Positions 1 through 7,511 of a stretch of DNA of 48,634 nt are shown piece by piece. The notes beneath the pieces were generated by a model. That model was not told the origin of the DNA and ran no database searches. It saw nothing but the letters and a program-made list of their open reading frames with translations. The stretch is taken from NCBI GenBank assembly GCA_035454605.1, contig DATIGQ010000188.1:1-48634 (forward strand), read 5' to 3'. The translations under genes and the position numbers were made by a program. The stretch is from Terriglobales bacterium (GTDB lineage: Bacteria > Acidobacteriota > Terriglobia > Terriglobales > Acidobacteriaceae). Position 1 is the first letter of the stretch, and each line of letters begins with the position of its first letter.

Positions 1-126
1 CAAGGCAACATCACGCTGCCCTTCGGCGTGCGAGTGCGGCTGGAAGTGAAGCAGGAAGTGCGGCTCACGGTCATGGAAGCCGCCACCACACCTGCGCCGG
101 TGGCTGCACCCAGCGTCAAGTCATGA
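1..126 (+). CDS. C-terminal end of an unidentified protein (5' truncated)
   Basis: An open frame enters from the left edge and ends at TGA 124-126, giving 41 visible residues. The visible part has alternating charged and hydrophobic residues (the PFGVRVRLEVKQEVRLTV stretch), like beta strands, followed by an Ala/Pro/Thr-rich tail. The ATG of the next gene, mpl, overlaps this stop (ATGA), so the two are probably translated from one mRNA. Too little is visible to name a family. Confidence 0.7.
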   Translation, partial: QGNITLPFGVRVRLEVKQEVRLTVMEAATTPAPVAAPSVKS

Positions 127-1550
127 GCGAGCAGCAGCACATCCATCTGATCGGGATTTGCGGCACGGCCATGGCGTCGCTTGCCGGCTTGCTGAAACAG
201 CGCGGCCTGCGAGTGACCGGCTCCGACGCGGCGGTGTATCCGCCGATGTCCGAGATGCTGGCGGCGCTCTCCATCCCTGTCCAGCAACCGTACGCGGAAA
301 GCAATTTGCAGCCGCGGCCGGACCTGGTGGTAGTGGGCAACGCCATTTCCCGTGGCAACCCGGAACTGGAATACGTGCTCGACCAGCGCATCCCCCTGCG
401 CTCCATGCCGCAGGTACTCTACGAATTCTTCCTGCGGGGTCGGGAGTCGATCGTGGTGGCGGGCACGCACGGCAAGACCACCACCACGGCGATGCTGGCC
501 TGGATCTTCCAGGCGGCCGGGCACAATCCTTCCTTCCTGGTGGGCGGAGTAGCGGAAAACTTCGCCTCCAGTTTCGCGCTCAAGCCGGGGAAGCACTTCA
601 TCCTGGAGGGCGACGAGTACGATACCGCGTTCTTCGACAAGGGTCCCAAGTTCCTGCACTACTTTCCCGATGCTGCGGTGCTGACCTCGGTGGAATTCGA
701 CCACGCCGATATCTATAGCGACCTGGAAGCGGTCAAGACGGCCTTCCGACGGCTGGTGAACCTGGTGCCCCGGCGAGGGGAAATTGTCGCCTTCGATGCC
801 GATACCAACGTGAGCGATTGCGTAAGCCGGGCCCTGTGCAGGGTGGAACGCTACGGGTTCCGCGAAGGCTCACACTGGCGGGCGACGGACATCCGCTATG
901 AGCCGGCGTGCACGCGATGGTCGGTGATGCGCGAAGGGCAGCCCTGGGCTGAGTTCGAATTTCCCTTGGCCGGTGAGTACAACGTGCTGAACGCCACTGC
1001 TGCGGCCGCGGTGGCGGCGGAATATGACGTTCCACCGGCAACCATCGGCAAGGCGTTGCGCGAGTTCAAGGGTGTGAAACGCCGCCTGGAGGTGCGAGGC
1101 GAAGTGAACGGCGTGACCTTTGTGGAAGACTTCGCACATCACCCCACGGCCATTGCCGGCACGTTGCAGGCGCTGCGAATGCGCTATCCCGGTCGGCGGT
1201 TGTGGGTCCTGTTCGAGCCGCGTTCCAACACCCTGCGCCGCAACGTGTTCGCCGAGCGGCTGGTGGAAAGCCTGGCGCTGGCGGACCGGGTGGTGATTGC
1301 GGACATCTTCCGCCCGGAGGTTATCCCGGAAGCGGAGCGGCTCGACCTCGCCAAGGTGTTGACAGAGCTTGGACGCCGCGGAACCGGCGCGCAGAATCTG
1401 GCCGATGCCGATACCATCGCGACGGCGGTGGCGCCGGAACTGCGACCGGGAGATGTCGTAGCCATTCTTTCCAATGGCGGTTTCGGCGGCATCTACGAAA
1501 AGCTTCCCCAGCGGCTCAAGAACCTTTCCGCGGTTTCCTCCAGCGCCTGA
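123..1550 (+). CDS. mpl: UDP-N-acetylmuramate:L-alanyl-gamma-D-glutamyl-meso-diaminopimelate ligase
   Basis: This is a Mur-ligase-family enzyme of 475 residues. Mpl re-attaches the tripeptide recovered from turned-over murein to UDP-MurNAc in the cytoplasm, so the gene belongs to cell-wall recycling. The N-terminus has the family dinucleotide-fold motif (HLIGICGTAMASLAGLL). The ATP-binding P-loop GTHGKTTT begins at residue 114. The middle contains the EGDEYDTAFFDKGPKF block, typical of Mpl rather than MurC, and the C-terminal domain has the VEDFAHHPTAI and FEPRSNTLRRNVF motifs of Mpl. The length matches the family (about 450-460). The start overlaps the upstream stop and the stop overlaps the next start (TGATG), so it lies inside an operon. 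Confidence 0.95.
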   Translation: MSEQQHIHLIGICGTAMASLAGLLKQRGLRVTGSDAAVYPPMSEMLAALSIPVQQPYAESNLQPRPDLVVVGNAISRGNPELEYVLDQRIPLRSMPQVLYEFFLRGRESIVVAGTHGKTTTTAMLAWIFQAAGHNPSFLVGGVAENFASSFALKPGKHFILEGDEYDTAFFDKGPKFLHYFPDAAVLTSVEFDHADIYSDLEAVKTAFRRLVNLVPRRGEIVAFDADTNVSDCVSRALCRVERYGFREGSHWRATDIRYEPACTRWSVMREGQPWAEFEFPLAGEYNVLNATAAAAVAAEYDVPPATIGKALREFKGVKRRLEVRGEVNGVTFVEDFAHHPTAIAGTLQALRMRYPGRRLWVLFEPRSNTLRRNVFAERLVESLALADRVVIADIFRPEVIPEAERLDLAKVLTELGRRGTGAQNLADADTIATAVAPELRPGDVVAILSNGGFGGIYEKLPQRLKNLSAVSSSA

Positions 1551-3346
1551 TGCGACGCACCGGCTTCCTCATCCTGTGGGTCTGGGTCGCGGTGGCGACG
1601 GCCGCCGCCGCACCGCCCGTGGACTACACCATCTCGCTGGCGAATGCGCGCCAGCATCTGCTGAAGGTGCGACTCCACGTGGCCGGCACGTCGGCGGAGC
1701 GCGACGTTCAGTTGCCGGTCTGGAACGCCCTCTATCAGGTACGAGATTTCGCGCAGTACGTGCGGCGGGTGACGGCGAAGAACGCCGCAGGGCAGTCGCT
1801 GCCGGTGCGCAAGCTCGACAAGACCACCTGGCGAGTGAGCCGGGCGGAGAGCGGCGCCGACCTCGAGTACGAAATCCTGGCCGAGCTTCCCGGCCCGTTC
1901 GGCTTCCATGCCAACGGCACGCACGTCTTCCTGAACCTGGCCATGGTTCTGATGTACCCGCTGGACTCGCGTGACGCGCCCATGACCGTGACCTTTACCG
2001 ACGTGCCCGCGGGATGGCGCATCGCCACGGCGCTGCCCGTGCTTCGCTCCGGCGTCTACACTGCCCGGAACTATGACCGCCTGGTAGACGGGCCGGTTGA
2101 GATTGGAAATTTCCGTGAAGTTTCTTTTGAAGAGGGCGGCGCGACTTACCGGATCGTGGTGGACGCCAATCCGGCCGACTACGACCTGGACCAGATCAAG
2201 GGCTGGGTACGGCAAATCGTGACGGCCGGGGTGTGGTGGATGGACGACCGGCCCTTCACCTCGTACCTGTTTCTCTACCATTTTCCGCGGGGACACGGCG
2301 GAGGAGGAATGGAGCACGCCTACTCGACCGCGATCGACGTGAGCGCCGACTACCTGCGCGAGAACCCGCTGGAGTTTACGGCCGCGACCGCCCACGAATT
2401 CTTTCACCTGTGGAACGTCAAACGGCTCCGCCCGCAGTCCCTGGAACCCATCGACTACACCCGGGAGAACTTCACCGTGTCGCTGTGGTTTGCCGAGGGT
2501 GTGACCTCGACCGTGGCCGATCTCCTGCTGTTGCACGCCGGCCTGATGAGCGAGCGGCAGTACCTGGATGAGCTGACCAAGGAGATCCGCACGCTGGAGC
2601 TGCGGCCCGCGCACCGGGTGCAACCGGTGGAGGAGGCTAGCCTGGACACCTGGTTCGACAAGTACCCCCAATATCGCACGCCGGAACGCAGCGTGAATTA
2701 CTACAACAAGGGGCGAATCCTGGGAGTGTTGCTCGATCTGGCAGTGCGCGAGCGCTCGGGCGGCAGGAAGTCACTGCGCGATGTGCTGCAGTGGATGAAT
2801 CGCAACTACGCCAATGAGGCGCGCTACTATCCGGATTCGGCGGGCGTGCAGCGGGCGGCCGAGGCGGTGACGGGCTCAGACTTCTCGCAATTCTTCCGCG
2901 ACTACGTGGCCGCAGCCGAAGAACTGCCCTATAACGAATTGCTGGGCACCGTGGGCTTGAAGCTGGAGCGCAGCAAGACCACAGTGGTGAATCCGGGATT
3001 CCTGACGGTGCGTAACTTCGACCAGCCTTCGGTGGTGGTTTCGGTGGATCCGGGAAGCGAGGCGGAGCGAGCGGGCCTGACTCCGGGAGACACGATCCTG
3101 ACCGTCAACGGCAAGCCGTTGAGTAACGACTTCGAAAACCAGCTGGCGGGCATGAAGATCGGCGAAACCCTGCGCCTGCGCGTGACAGGCCGCAAGGGCT
3201 CGCGGGAAGTGAAGATCAAACTGGGAGGCCGCGAGCAGGAGTCGTTCGCGATCATCGATCTGCCCTCGGCCACTCCCCAACAACGCGCGCGACGTGCCGC
3301 CTGGCTGGCCAGCCAACCGGAAGAAGCCGTCGCTTCCACGCCTTAG
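1550..3346 (+). CDS. M61-family metallopeptidase with C-terminal PDZ domain, exported
   Basis: The protein has 598 residues. The first ~20 residues form a signal peptide (basic MRRTG, a hydrophobic run, then AAAAPP), so it should act in the periplasm. The zinc-peptidase motif HEFFHLWN starts at His282, with Glu283 as the catalytic base and His286 as the second ligand. It is followed by VKRLRPQ, a hallmark of the M61 glycyl-aminopeptidase family, and the upstream GGMEHAYST block is also typical. A PDZ domain lies at about residues 485-560 (VDPGSEAERAGLTPGDTIL). The ATG at 1550 was chosen because it overlaps the mpl stop and starts the signal peptide; the frame is open further upstream inside mpl but without export features. 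Family members cleave N-terminal Gly/Ala residues in vitro; the natural substrate is unknown. Confidence 0.9.
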   Translation: MRRTGFLILWVWVAVATAAAAPPVDYTISLANARQHLLKVRLHVAGTSAERDVQLPVWNALYQVRDFAQYVRRVTAKNAAGQSLPVRKLDKTTWRVSRAESGADLEYEILAELPGPFGFHANGTHVFLNLAMVLMYPLDSRDAPMTVTFTDVPAGWRIATALPVLRSGVYTARNYDRLVDGPVEIGNFREVSFEEGGATYRIVVDANPADYDLDQIKGWVRQIVTAGVWWMDDRPFTSYLFLYHFPRGHGGGGMEHAYSTAIDVSADYLRENPLEFTAATAHEFFHLWNVKRLRPQSLEPIDYTRENFTVSLWFAEGVTSTVADLLLLHAGLMSERQYLDELTKEIRTLELRPAHRVQPVEEASLDTWFDKYPQYRTPERSVNYYNKGRILGVLLDLAVRERSGGRKSLRDVLQWMNRNYANEARYYPDSAGVQRAAEAVTGSDFSQFFRDYVAAAEELPYNELLGTVGLKLERSKTTVVNPGFLTVRNFDQPSVVVSVDPGSEAERAGLTPGDTILTVNGKPLSNDFENQLAGMKIGETLRLRVTGRKGSREVKIKLGGREQESFAIIDLPSATPQQRARRAAWLASQPEEAVASTP

Positions 3347-3353
3347 CGCCACC

Positions 3354-4058
3354 ATGCTGCGCAGCCTGATCGCCTTCGGCTTCTATGCCCTGGTGGCTCC
3401 GCTGATCGCCGTGATCGGCTTCCCGTGGACGTTCCTCACCGGCAAGGTCGACTTTCTCTACTGGATGGGCACGCGGGCAGCGTTTCTGGGGATGAAGCTG
3501 GCGGGCATCCGGGTCGAGGTGATCGGGCTTGACCGGCTGGAGCCAAACCGGCCTTACATCTTCATGTGCAATCACGTGTCGAATGTAGACCCGCCGATCG
3601 TAGTACCGCTGATTCCGGGGAGGACGTCGGTGCTGGTGAAGAAAGAGCTGTTTCGCATCCCGCTGCTTTCCCGAGCCATGCGTATGGGCTCGCTGGTGCC
3701 GGTGGACCGCTCCAACCGCGAAGCCGCCATCGCCAGCCTGCAGGCCGCGGCCGAGGTGTTGCGCAAGGGCATCCACATGACCATCTTTCCCGAAGGCACA
3801 AGATCGCGGGATGGGAAGCTGCTGCCGTTGAAGAAAGGGCCGTTCTACCTGGCCGTGGAGACCGGGGTGGCGATCGTGCCCATGACCATTCTGGGGACCT
3901 TCGAAATCATGCCTAAAGGGAGTCTGGCCATCCGAGCCGGTACCGCCACGCTGATCTTCCATGAACCCATCGAGGCGAAGAACTTCGCGACGCGCGAGGC
4001 CCTGACGGAGGCGGTGCGCCAGAAGATGGCTGAGCCCCTGCCTCCGGAGCGGCGCTGA
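3354..4058 (+). CDS. 1-acyl-sn-glycerol-3-phosphate acyltransferase family protein (PlsC-like)
   Basis: The protein has 234 residues and an N-terminal hydrophobic segment (LRSLIAFGFYALVAPLIAVI). The acyltransferase signature H-x4-D is NHVSNVD, with His74 and Asp79, and the phosphate-binding FPEGTR motif is at 145-150. Both are diagnostic of the PlsC/LPLAT family, which makes phosphatidic acid at the inner face of the cytoplasmic membrane. The start at 3354 lies 7 nt after the M61 stop. An upstream in-frame ATG at 3294 would add 20 residues overlapping the M61 gene and lacking family similarity. The gene ends the forward operon and converges on lpxD 12 nt away. An ornithine-lipid or lyso-lipid acyltransferase is an alternative within the same family. 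Confidence 0.9.
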   Translation: MLRSLIAFGFYALVAPLIAVIGFPWTFLTGKVDFLYWMGTRAAFLGMKLAGIRVEVIGLDRLEPNRPYIFMCNHVSNVDPPIVVPLIPGRTSVLVKKELFRIPLLSRAMRMGSLVPVDRSNREAAIASLQAAAEVLRKGIHMTIFPEGTRSRDGKLLPLKKGPFYLAVETGVAIVPMTILGTFEIMPKGSLAIRAGTATLIFHEPIEAKNFATREALTEAVRQKMAEPLPPERR

Positions 4059-4070
4059 AGGCTTTCCGCC

Positions 4071-5090
4071 TCAGTCCTGCGCTGCGAGCCTCTGCTCCAG
4101 TTCTCGCAGCGTCTTGACCAGGTCCGGCAGGCGGTTGAACACAGCTACGGAACGCAACCACTGCTTGTTCTCGATGGCGGGATAGCCGCTGATTGTCTTG
4201 CCGTCGTCCACGTCGTTGGGGATGCCACTCTGTGCGGTGGCCACGACGCCGTCTCCGATGCGACAGTGACCGGCCACCCCGACCTGTCCGGCGAGGATGA
4301 CGTTCTTACCCACGTCGGTCGAACCGGCCAGGCCGACCTGCGCGCAGAGCAGCGTATCTTCGCCCACCCGGGAACCGTGACCGACCTGCACCAGGTTGTC
4401 GATCTTCGCGCCGCGAGCGACACGGCTCTCGCCGACGCTGGCGCGGTCGATGCAGGCGTTGGCCTGCACTTCGACATCATCTTCCAGCACGGCCGGGCCG
4501 GACTGCACGATTTTCTGCCAGTGCCCGGCATCGTCCTTGGCGAAGCCGAAACCATCCGCGCCCACCACGGCGCCGTTCTGCAGGATGACGTTGTCGCCCA
4601 GGCGGCAGTGCTCGCGCACCACCGCGTGCGCGTGGGCAAAAAAGTTCCGGCCGATCCGCGCGCCCTGATACACGACGACATGCGCCAGCAGGACGGCGTC
4701 GTCCCCGAGTTCTACATCCGAGTCGATCACGACGTAGGGTCCGATGGACGCGTTCTTGCCGATGCGCGCAGAAGGATGGACGACGGCGGTGGGGTGCGTG
4801 CCAGGAGCGTAGCGCGGCGGTTGATAGAAAAGTTCGAGGGCGTGCGCGAACGCCAGATACGGATTCTTGGTCCGCAGCGTCGGCTTGTCGAGGGCCGGGA
4901 AGTCTTCCGCCACAATGATCGCTGAAGCGCTGGTGGTTCTTGCGGCAGCGGCGTACTTGGGGTTGGCGACGAACGTGATTTGTCCGTGCCCGGCATCTTC
5001 GATGCCCGCGACCCCGGTGATTTCCATCTGGCCCGCTTCCGCATCCGTGAGGCTGATGCCCAGTTTGCTTGCAATCTCAGAGAGTCTCAT
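4071..5090 (-). CDS. lpxD: UDP-3-O-acylglucosamine N-acyltransferase
   Basis: The protein has 339 residues, the usual LpxD length. It adds the second (N-linked) acyl chain to UDP-3-O-acyl-glucosamine in lipid A synthesis. An N-terminal uridine-binding domain (about 1-95) is followed by a left-handed beta helix of hexapeptide repeats (about 100-295, such as IGKNAS, IGPYVV and LGDDAV). The conserved block VGADGFGFA is at 176-184. His238 in VQVGHGS matches the catalytic histidine (E. coli His239). A C-terminal helix with LRELEQRL closes the protein. It stands alone here, without lpxA, lpxB or fabZ. It shows that the organism makes lipid A and therefore has an outer membrane. Confidence 0.95.
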   Translation of the reverse strand: MRLSEIASKLGISLTDAEAGQMEITGVAGIEDAGHGQITFVANPKYAAAARTTSASAIIVAEDFPALDKPTLRTKNPYLAFAHALELFYQPPRYAPGTHPTAVVHPSARIGKNASIGPYVVIDSDVELGDDAVLLAHVVVYQGARIGRNFFAHAHAVVREHCRLGDNVILQNGAVVGADGFGFAKDDAGHWQKIVQSGPAVLEDDVEVQANACIDRASVGESRVARGAKIDNLVQVGHGSRVGEDTLLCAQVGLAGSTDVGKNVILAGQVGVAGHCRIGDGVVATAQSGIPNDVDDGKTISGYPAIENKQWLRSVAVFNRLPDLVKTLRELEQRLAAQD

Positions 5091-5134
5091 CGCACTTTGT
5101 CCGCGCGCCTGGCTGGCGCAGTAGCTCGGTCGTG

Positions 5135-5140
5135 ATTGTA
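5135..5140 (-). promoter_or_regulatory. Probable -10 element for lpxD
   Basis: On the minus strand TACAAT lies about 45 nt before the lpxD ATG. No good -35 hexamer is seen at 16-18 nt; TTGCCC lies 20 nt upstream. It is called only because of its position in the gap between two minus-strand genes. Confidence 0.35.
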
Positions 5141-5192
5141 CCGTTTGGCAGCAGACGGCAGGGCAAGGGTCAGAGGAACGGAAGGCTCAGCG

Positions 5193-5678
5193 CTACTCGG
5201 AGAACATGGAAACTTGGCGTGCGTCGGCGGCAGCGGCTCGCCGGCGCGCCGCCGTGCGCGCGCCAATCACCGCGAGCACAGACATTTCCAACAGGGCGGT
5301 GCGAGGCACGAAGATGCGCTGGGTATTGGAGCGCGTATCCGGAGGCGTTACCAGGTATCCCTCCGGGCTCGCCTGCATGAGGTCATTCGGCATCAAGCCT
5401 TCCATGACCTCATTGTCGCGGAAGCGCATGCGCACCCAGAGTCCTTCGGCGCGTGGGCGGGTGGCGAAAGTCTTGCGCGTGGCCACCGCAGTGGGATCGG
5501 CGAAATCGCGCACGAAATACACACCCTTGACGTCTGCCAGGTCGAGTGTCACCACCTGCCCGGCAGTATTCAGCATTTCCAGCTTCCCGCCGGAGACGAA
5601 ACCGGTAGGATTCACGAAGCCCTGGATGGAGTCGCGGTCCAGTTTGCAGACTACGACTTTCTTGTGCGTCGACGGCAT
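5193..5678 (-). CDS. Conserved hypothetical protein, beta-rich, possibly DUF6982-like
   Basis: The protein has 161 residues, no signal peptide and no membrane segment in its first 130 residues. It consists mostly of predicted beta strands (KVVVCKLDRDSIQGFVNP, KLEMLNTAGQVVTLDLADVKGVYFVRDF). A conserved-looking central block follows (RPRAEGLWVRMRF and GYLVTPPDTRSNTQRIFVP). The C-terminus is Ala/Arg-rich. The pattern resembles a small family common in Acidobacteria that I think is catalogued as DUF6982, but I cannot confirm the name. The function is unknown; the layout recalls small PilZ- or PRC-like barrels. It lies 102 nt upstream of lpxD on the same strand, with a promoter-like element between them, so it may not share the lpxD operon. 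Confidence 0.75.
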   Translation of the reverse strand: MPSTHKKVVVCKLDRDSIQGFVNPTGFVSGGKLEMLNTAGQVVTLDLADVKGVYFVRDFADPTAVATRKTFATRPRAEGLWVRMRFRDNEVMEGLMPNDLMQASPEGYLVTPPDTRSNTQRIFVPRTALLEMSVLAVIGARTAARRRAAAADARQVSMFSE

Positions 5679-5874
5679 GGCTCGAAGCGGGCGCCACGGA
5701 AGGGGTTTCCTTCGGCGGCGACCCTCCTAATTGTCGCACCTTCGGAGCGCCTCGCTGTTCGCTTCCTGAGCCTTCAGTAGCCAAACGGTTAACCTTGTGC
5801 TATGATTGGGTGCTTGCGCGGTCCGGCGAAACACAGCTAAGTCTTTTGCGCGAAGTCACTTACAGTCGATTCTG

Positions 5875-5906
5875 AAGGGCTCAGCCCGGCTTCCGGGGCG
5901 GCCCTT
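5875..5906 (+). terminator. Terminator-like hairpin upstream of the nucleotidyltransferase gene
   Basis: AAGGGC (5875-5880) pairs with GCCCTT (5901-5906), enclosing a second stem CCCGG-ctt-CCGGG (5885-5897). It is followed directly by a T tract (5905-5909). This is the form of a rho-independent terminator, yet it sits 37 nt before the start at 5943 and about 70 nt after a TATGAT hexamer (5801-5806). It could terminate a ~100-nt leader or small RNA, or act as an attenuator for the gene downstream. Confidence 0.5.
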
Positions 5907-5942
5907 TTTGCTGTTCAAAACAGGCGACCAGGGTCGAGCCCG

Positions 5943-7439
5943 ATGGCCGATTACATCTACACCATGGAGACCCGGCTGACGCCGGATCAGCAGCGCGGCG
6001 TGGCCTTGGTCCAGCAAGCCGCGCGCGCCCACGAGATGAATGTCTATCTCACCGGCGGCTCCATTCGCGACCTCATCAGCGGATTCACCATCCGTGACCT
6101 GGACTTCACCGTGCAGGGAAACGCCCTGCGTCTGCAGCGCGACCTGGAGAAGGCCGGGGCTGTGATCGAGCGCGTGGATGAGGAGCTCCGCGCCCTGCTG
6201 GTGCAATTGCCGGGCAACGTGCGTGCAGAGATTGCCATGGCGCGCGCGGAGAAGTACGACAAGCAGGGTAAGCCTCCGGAGGTCGCTGCGGCCTCTATCG
6301 TCGAAGATCTCCGGCGCCGCGACTTCACCGTGAACGCCATCGCCCTTTCGCTCAACGAAGGCTCGCGCGGGCTGCTGCTGGATCCTGCCAACGGCGTGGC
6401 CGATATCGAGGCCAAGCTGCTGCGCATCCTGCACAGCTATTCCTTTTTGGAGGAGCCTTCGCGACTCATTCGCGCGACGCGCTTTGCCGCTCGTTTCCAT
6501 TGGATGATCGAAGAGCGTACCCAGGCCCGCTACGACGCCGCCAAGGAGAACCGCTACATCGACAACATCCTGCCGCGCGCGGTAGGCCAGGAGATCGAGC
6601 AACTGGCCTACGAAGAAAACCCGCTGGTCATCCTGCGGGCGCTGGAGAAGGAAGGTTGGCTCAAAGTATTGAGTCCACATTGGACGGTGGGCAAGGCCGA
6701 TGCGGATTCGCTGGCGAAGATGCAGCGCACGCGCGAGCTGATGGTCCAACACGGCTTCGTGCCGGAGGCGTCGGCGGCCAGCATGTATTTCCTTACCCGC
6801 CGCCTGGCAGACCGGGACATCACCGCGCTGCAGAAGCTGATTCCGCGGCGAACGCTGGTGGAGAAATGGAACCGGCTGCACGACGAGGCGAAGGCGTTGG
6901 CGACGCGCCTGAGCGGCAAGGAGGCAGCGACCGCCTCCAAGACCTGGAGATTGCTGAGCGAGGCGGCGCCAGAGACGATCCTGTTCCTTGAGGTCACGGC
7001 ACGCGCCCAGTCCGTGCGGCAGAAGATTCGCAATTTCTTCGGCAAGTGGCGTCAGCTCAAGCAGCGGTTGCCGTTCCCGGAGATGGCGGAGATGCACATT
7101 ACGCCGGCGCTTGCTGAGTATCCCAAACTGACGGAGGAGGCGTTCCACCTCCTGCTGGATGGCCGCTTGCGTTCCCACGGAGAGATTGTGCGGTTCCTCA
7201 AGCCCTACGCGCCGCCCCCGCCGCCGCCTCCAGCCCCGCCGGCCAAGAAGCGCAAGAAGGGCGAACCGGAACCCGTCAAGCCTGTCCCAGCGGCCGCTCC
7301 TGCGGCGAAGAAGCCGCCCGAAAAGGTGAAGGGCAAGAAGCCGGCCGCACCCAAAGCGGCGGTCAAGAAGGCACGACCGCAGGAGCCGGCGCGCAAGTTC
7401 GCGAGGCCAAAGCCCGCAAAAAAGAAGAAGAAACACTAG
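5943..7439 (+). CDS. Class II tRNA nucleotidyltransferase / poly(A) polymerase with basic tail
   Basis: The protein has 498 residues. The N-terminal head has the class II nucleotidyltransferase signature: GGSIRD at 38-43 and RDLDF at 51-55, with Asp52 and Asp54 as the metal-binding pair. The RRRDFTVNAIAL motif lies near 120 and the RNA-binding helix block EPSRLIRATRFAARF near 160-175. Members add CCA to tRNA 3' ends or poly(A) to RNA; motifs alone do not separate the two activities, so no symbol is given. Residues from about 421 to the end form a low-complexity tail: seven prolines, then Lys/Ala/Pro repeats ending KKKKKH. The ATG at 5943 was chosen because it is the first start after the hairpin; a second Met (residue 8) is possible. 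Confidence 0.88.
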   Translation: MADYIYTMETRLTPDQQRGVALVQQAARAHEMNVYLTGGSIRDLISGFTIRDLDFTVQGNALRLQRDLEKAGAVIERVDEELRALLVQLPGNVRAEIAMARAEKYDKQGKPPEVAAASIVEDLRRRDFTVNAIALSLNEGSRGLLLDPANGVADIEAKLLRILHSYSFLEEPSRLIRATRFAARFHWMIEERTQARYDAAKENRYIDNILPRAVGQEIEQLAYEENPLVILRALEKEGWLKVLSPHWTVGKADADSLAKMQRTRELMVQHGFVPEASAASMYFLTRRLADRDITALQKLIPRRTLVEKWNRLHDEAKALATRLSGKEAATASKTWRLLSEAAPETILFLEVTARAQSVRQKIRNFFGKWRQLKQRLPFPEMAEMHITPALAEYPKLTEEAFHLLLDGRLRSHGEIVRFLKPYAPPPPPPPAPPAKKRKKGEPEPVKPVPAAAPAAKKPPEKVKGKKPAAPKAAVKKARPQEPARKFARPKPAKKKKKH

Positions 7440-7475
7440 CTAGGTCGTACTGCACCAATCTGCGGCATGTTCCAG

Positions 7476-7496
7476 GTAGCTGGTTCTAGCTACAAT
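7476..7496 (+). promoter_or_regulatory. Inverted repeat and -10-like element just before dnaE
   Basis: GTAGCT (7476-7481) and AGCTAC (7488-7493) form a perfect 6-bp inverted repeat with a 6-nt spacer. It overlaps TACAAT (7491-7496), which ends 15 nt before the dnaE ATG chosen here. TTCCAG lies 15 nt upstream of TACAAT as a weak -35. If used, the mRNA leader would be only about 8-9 nt long. Confidence 0.4.
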
Positions 7497-7511
7497 GGAC
7501 CGAAGCCCAGC

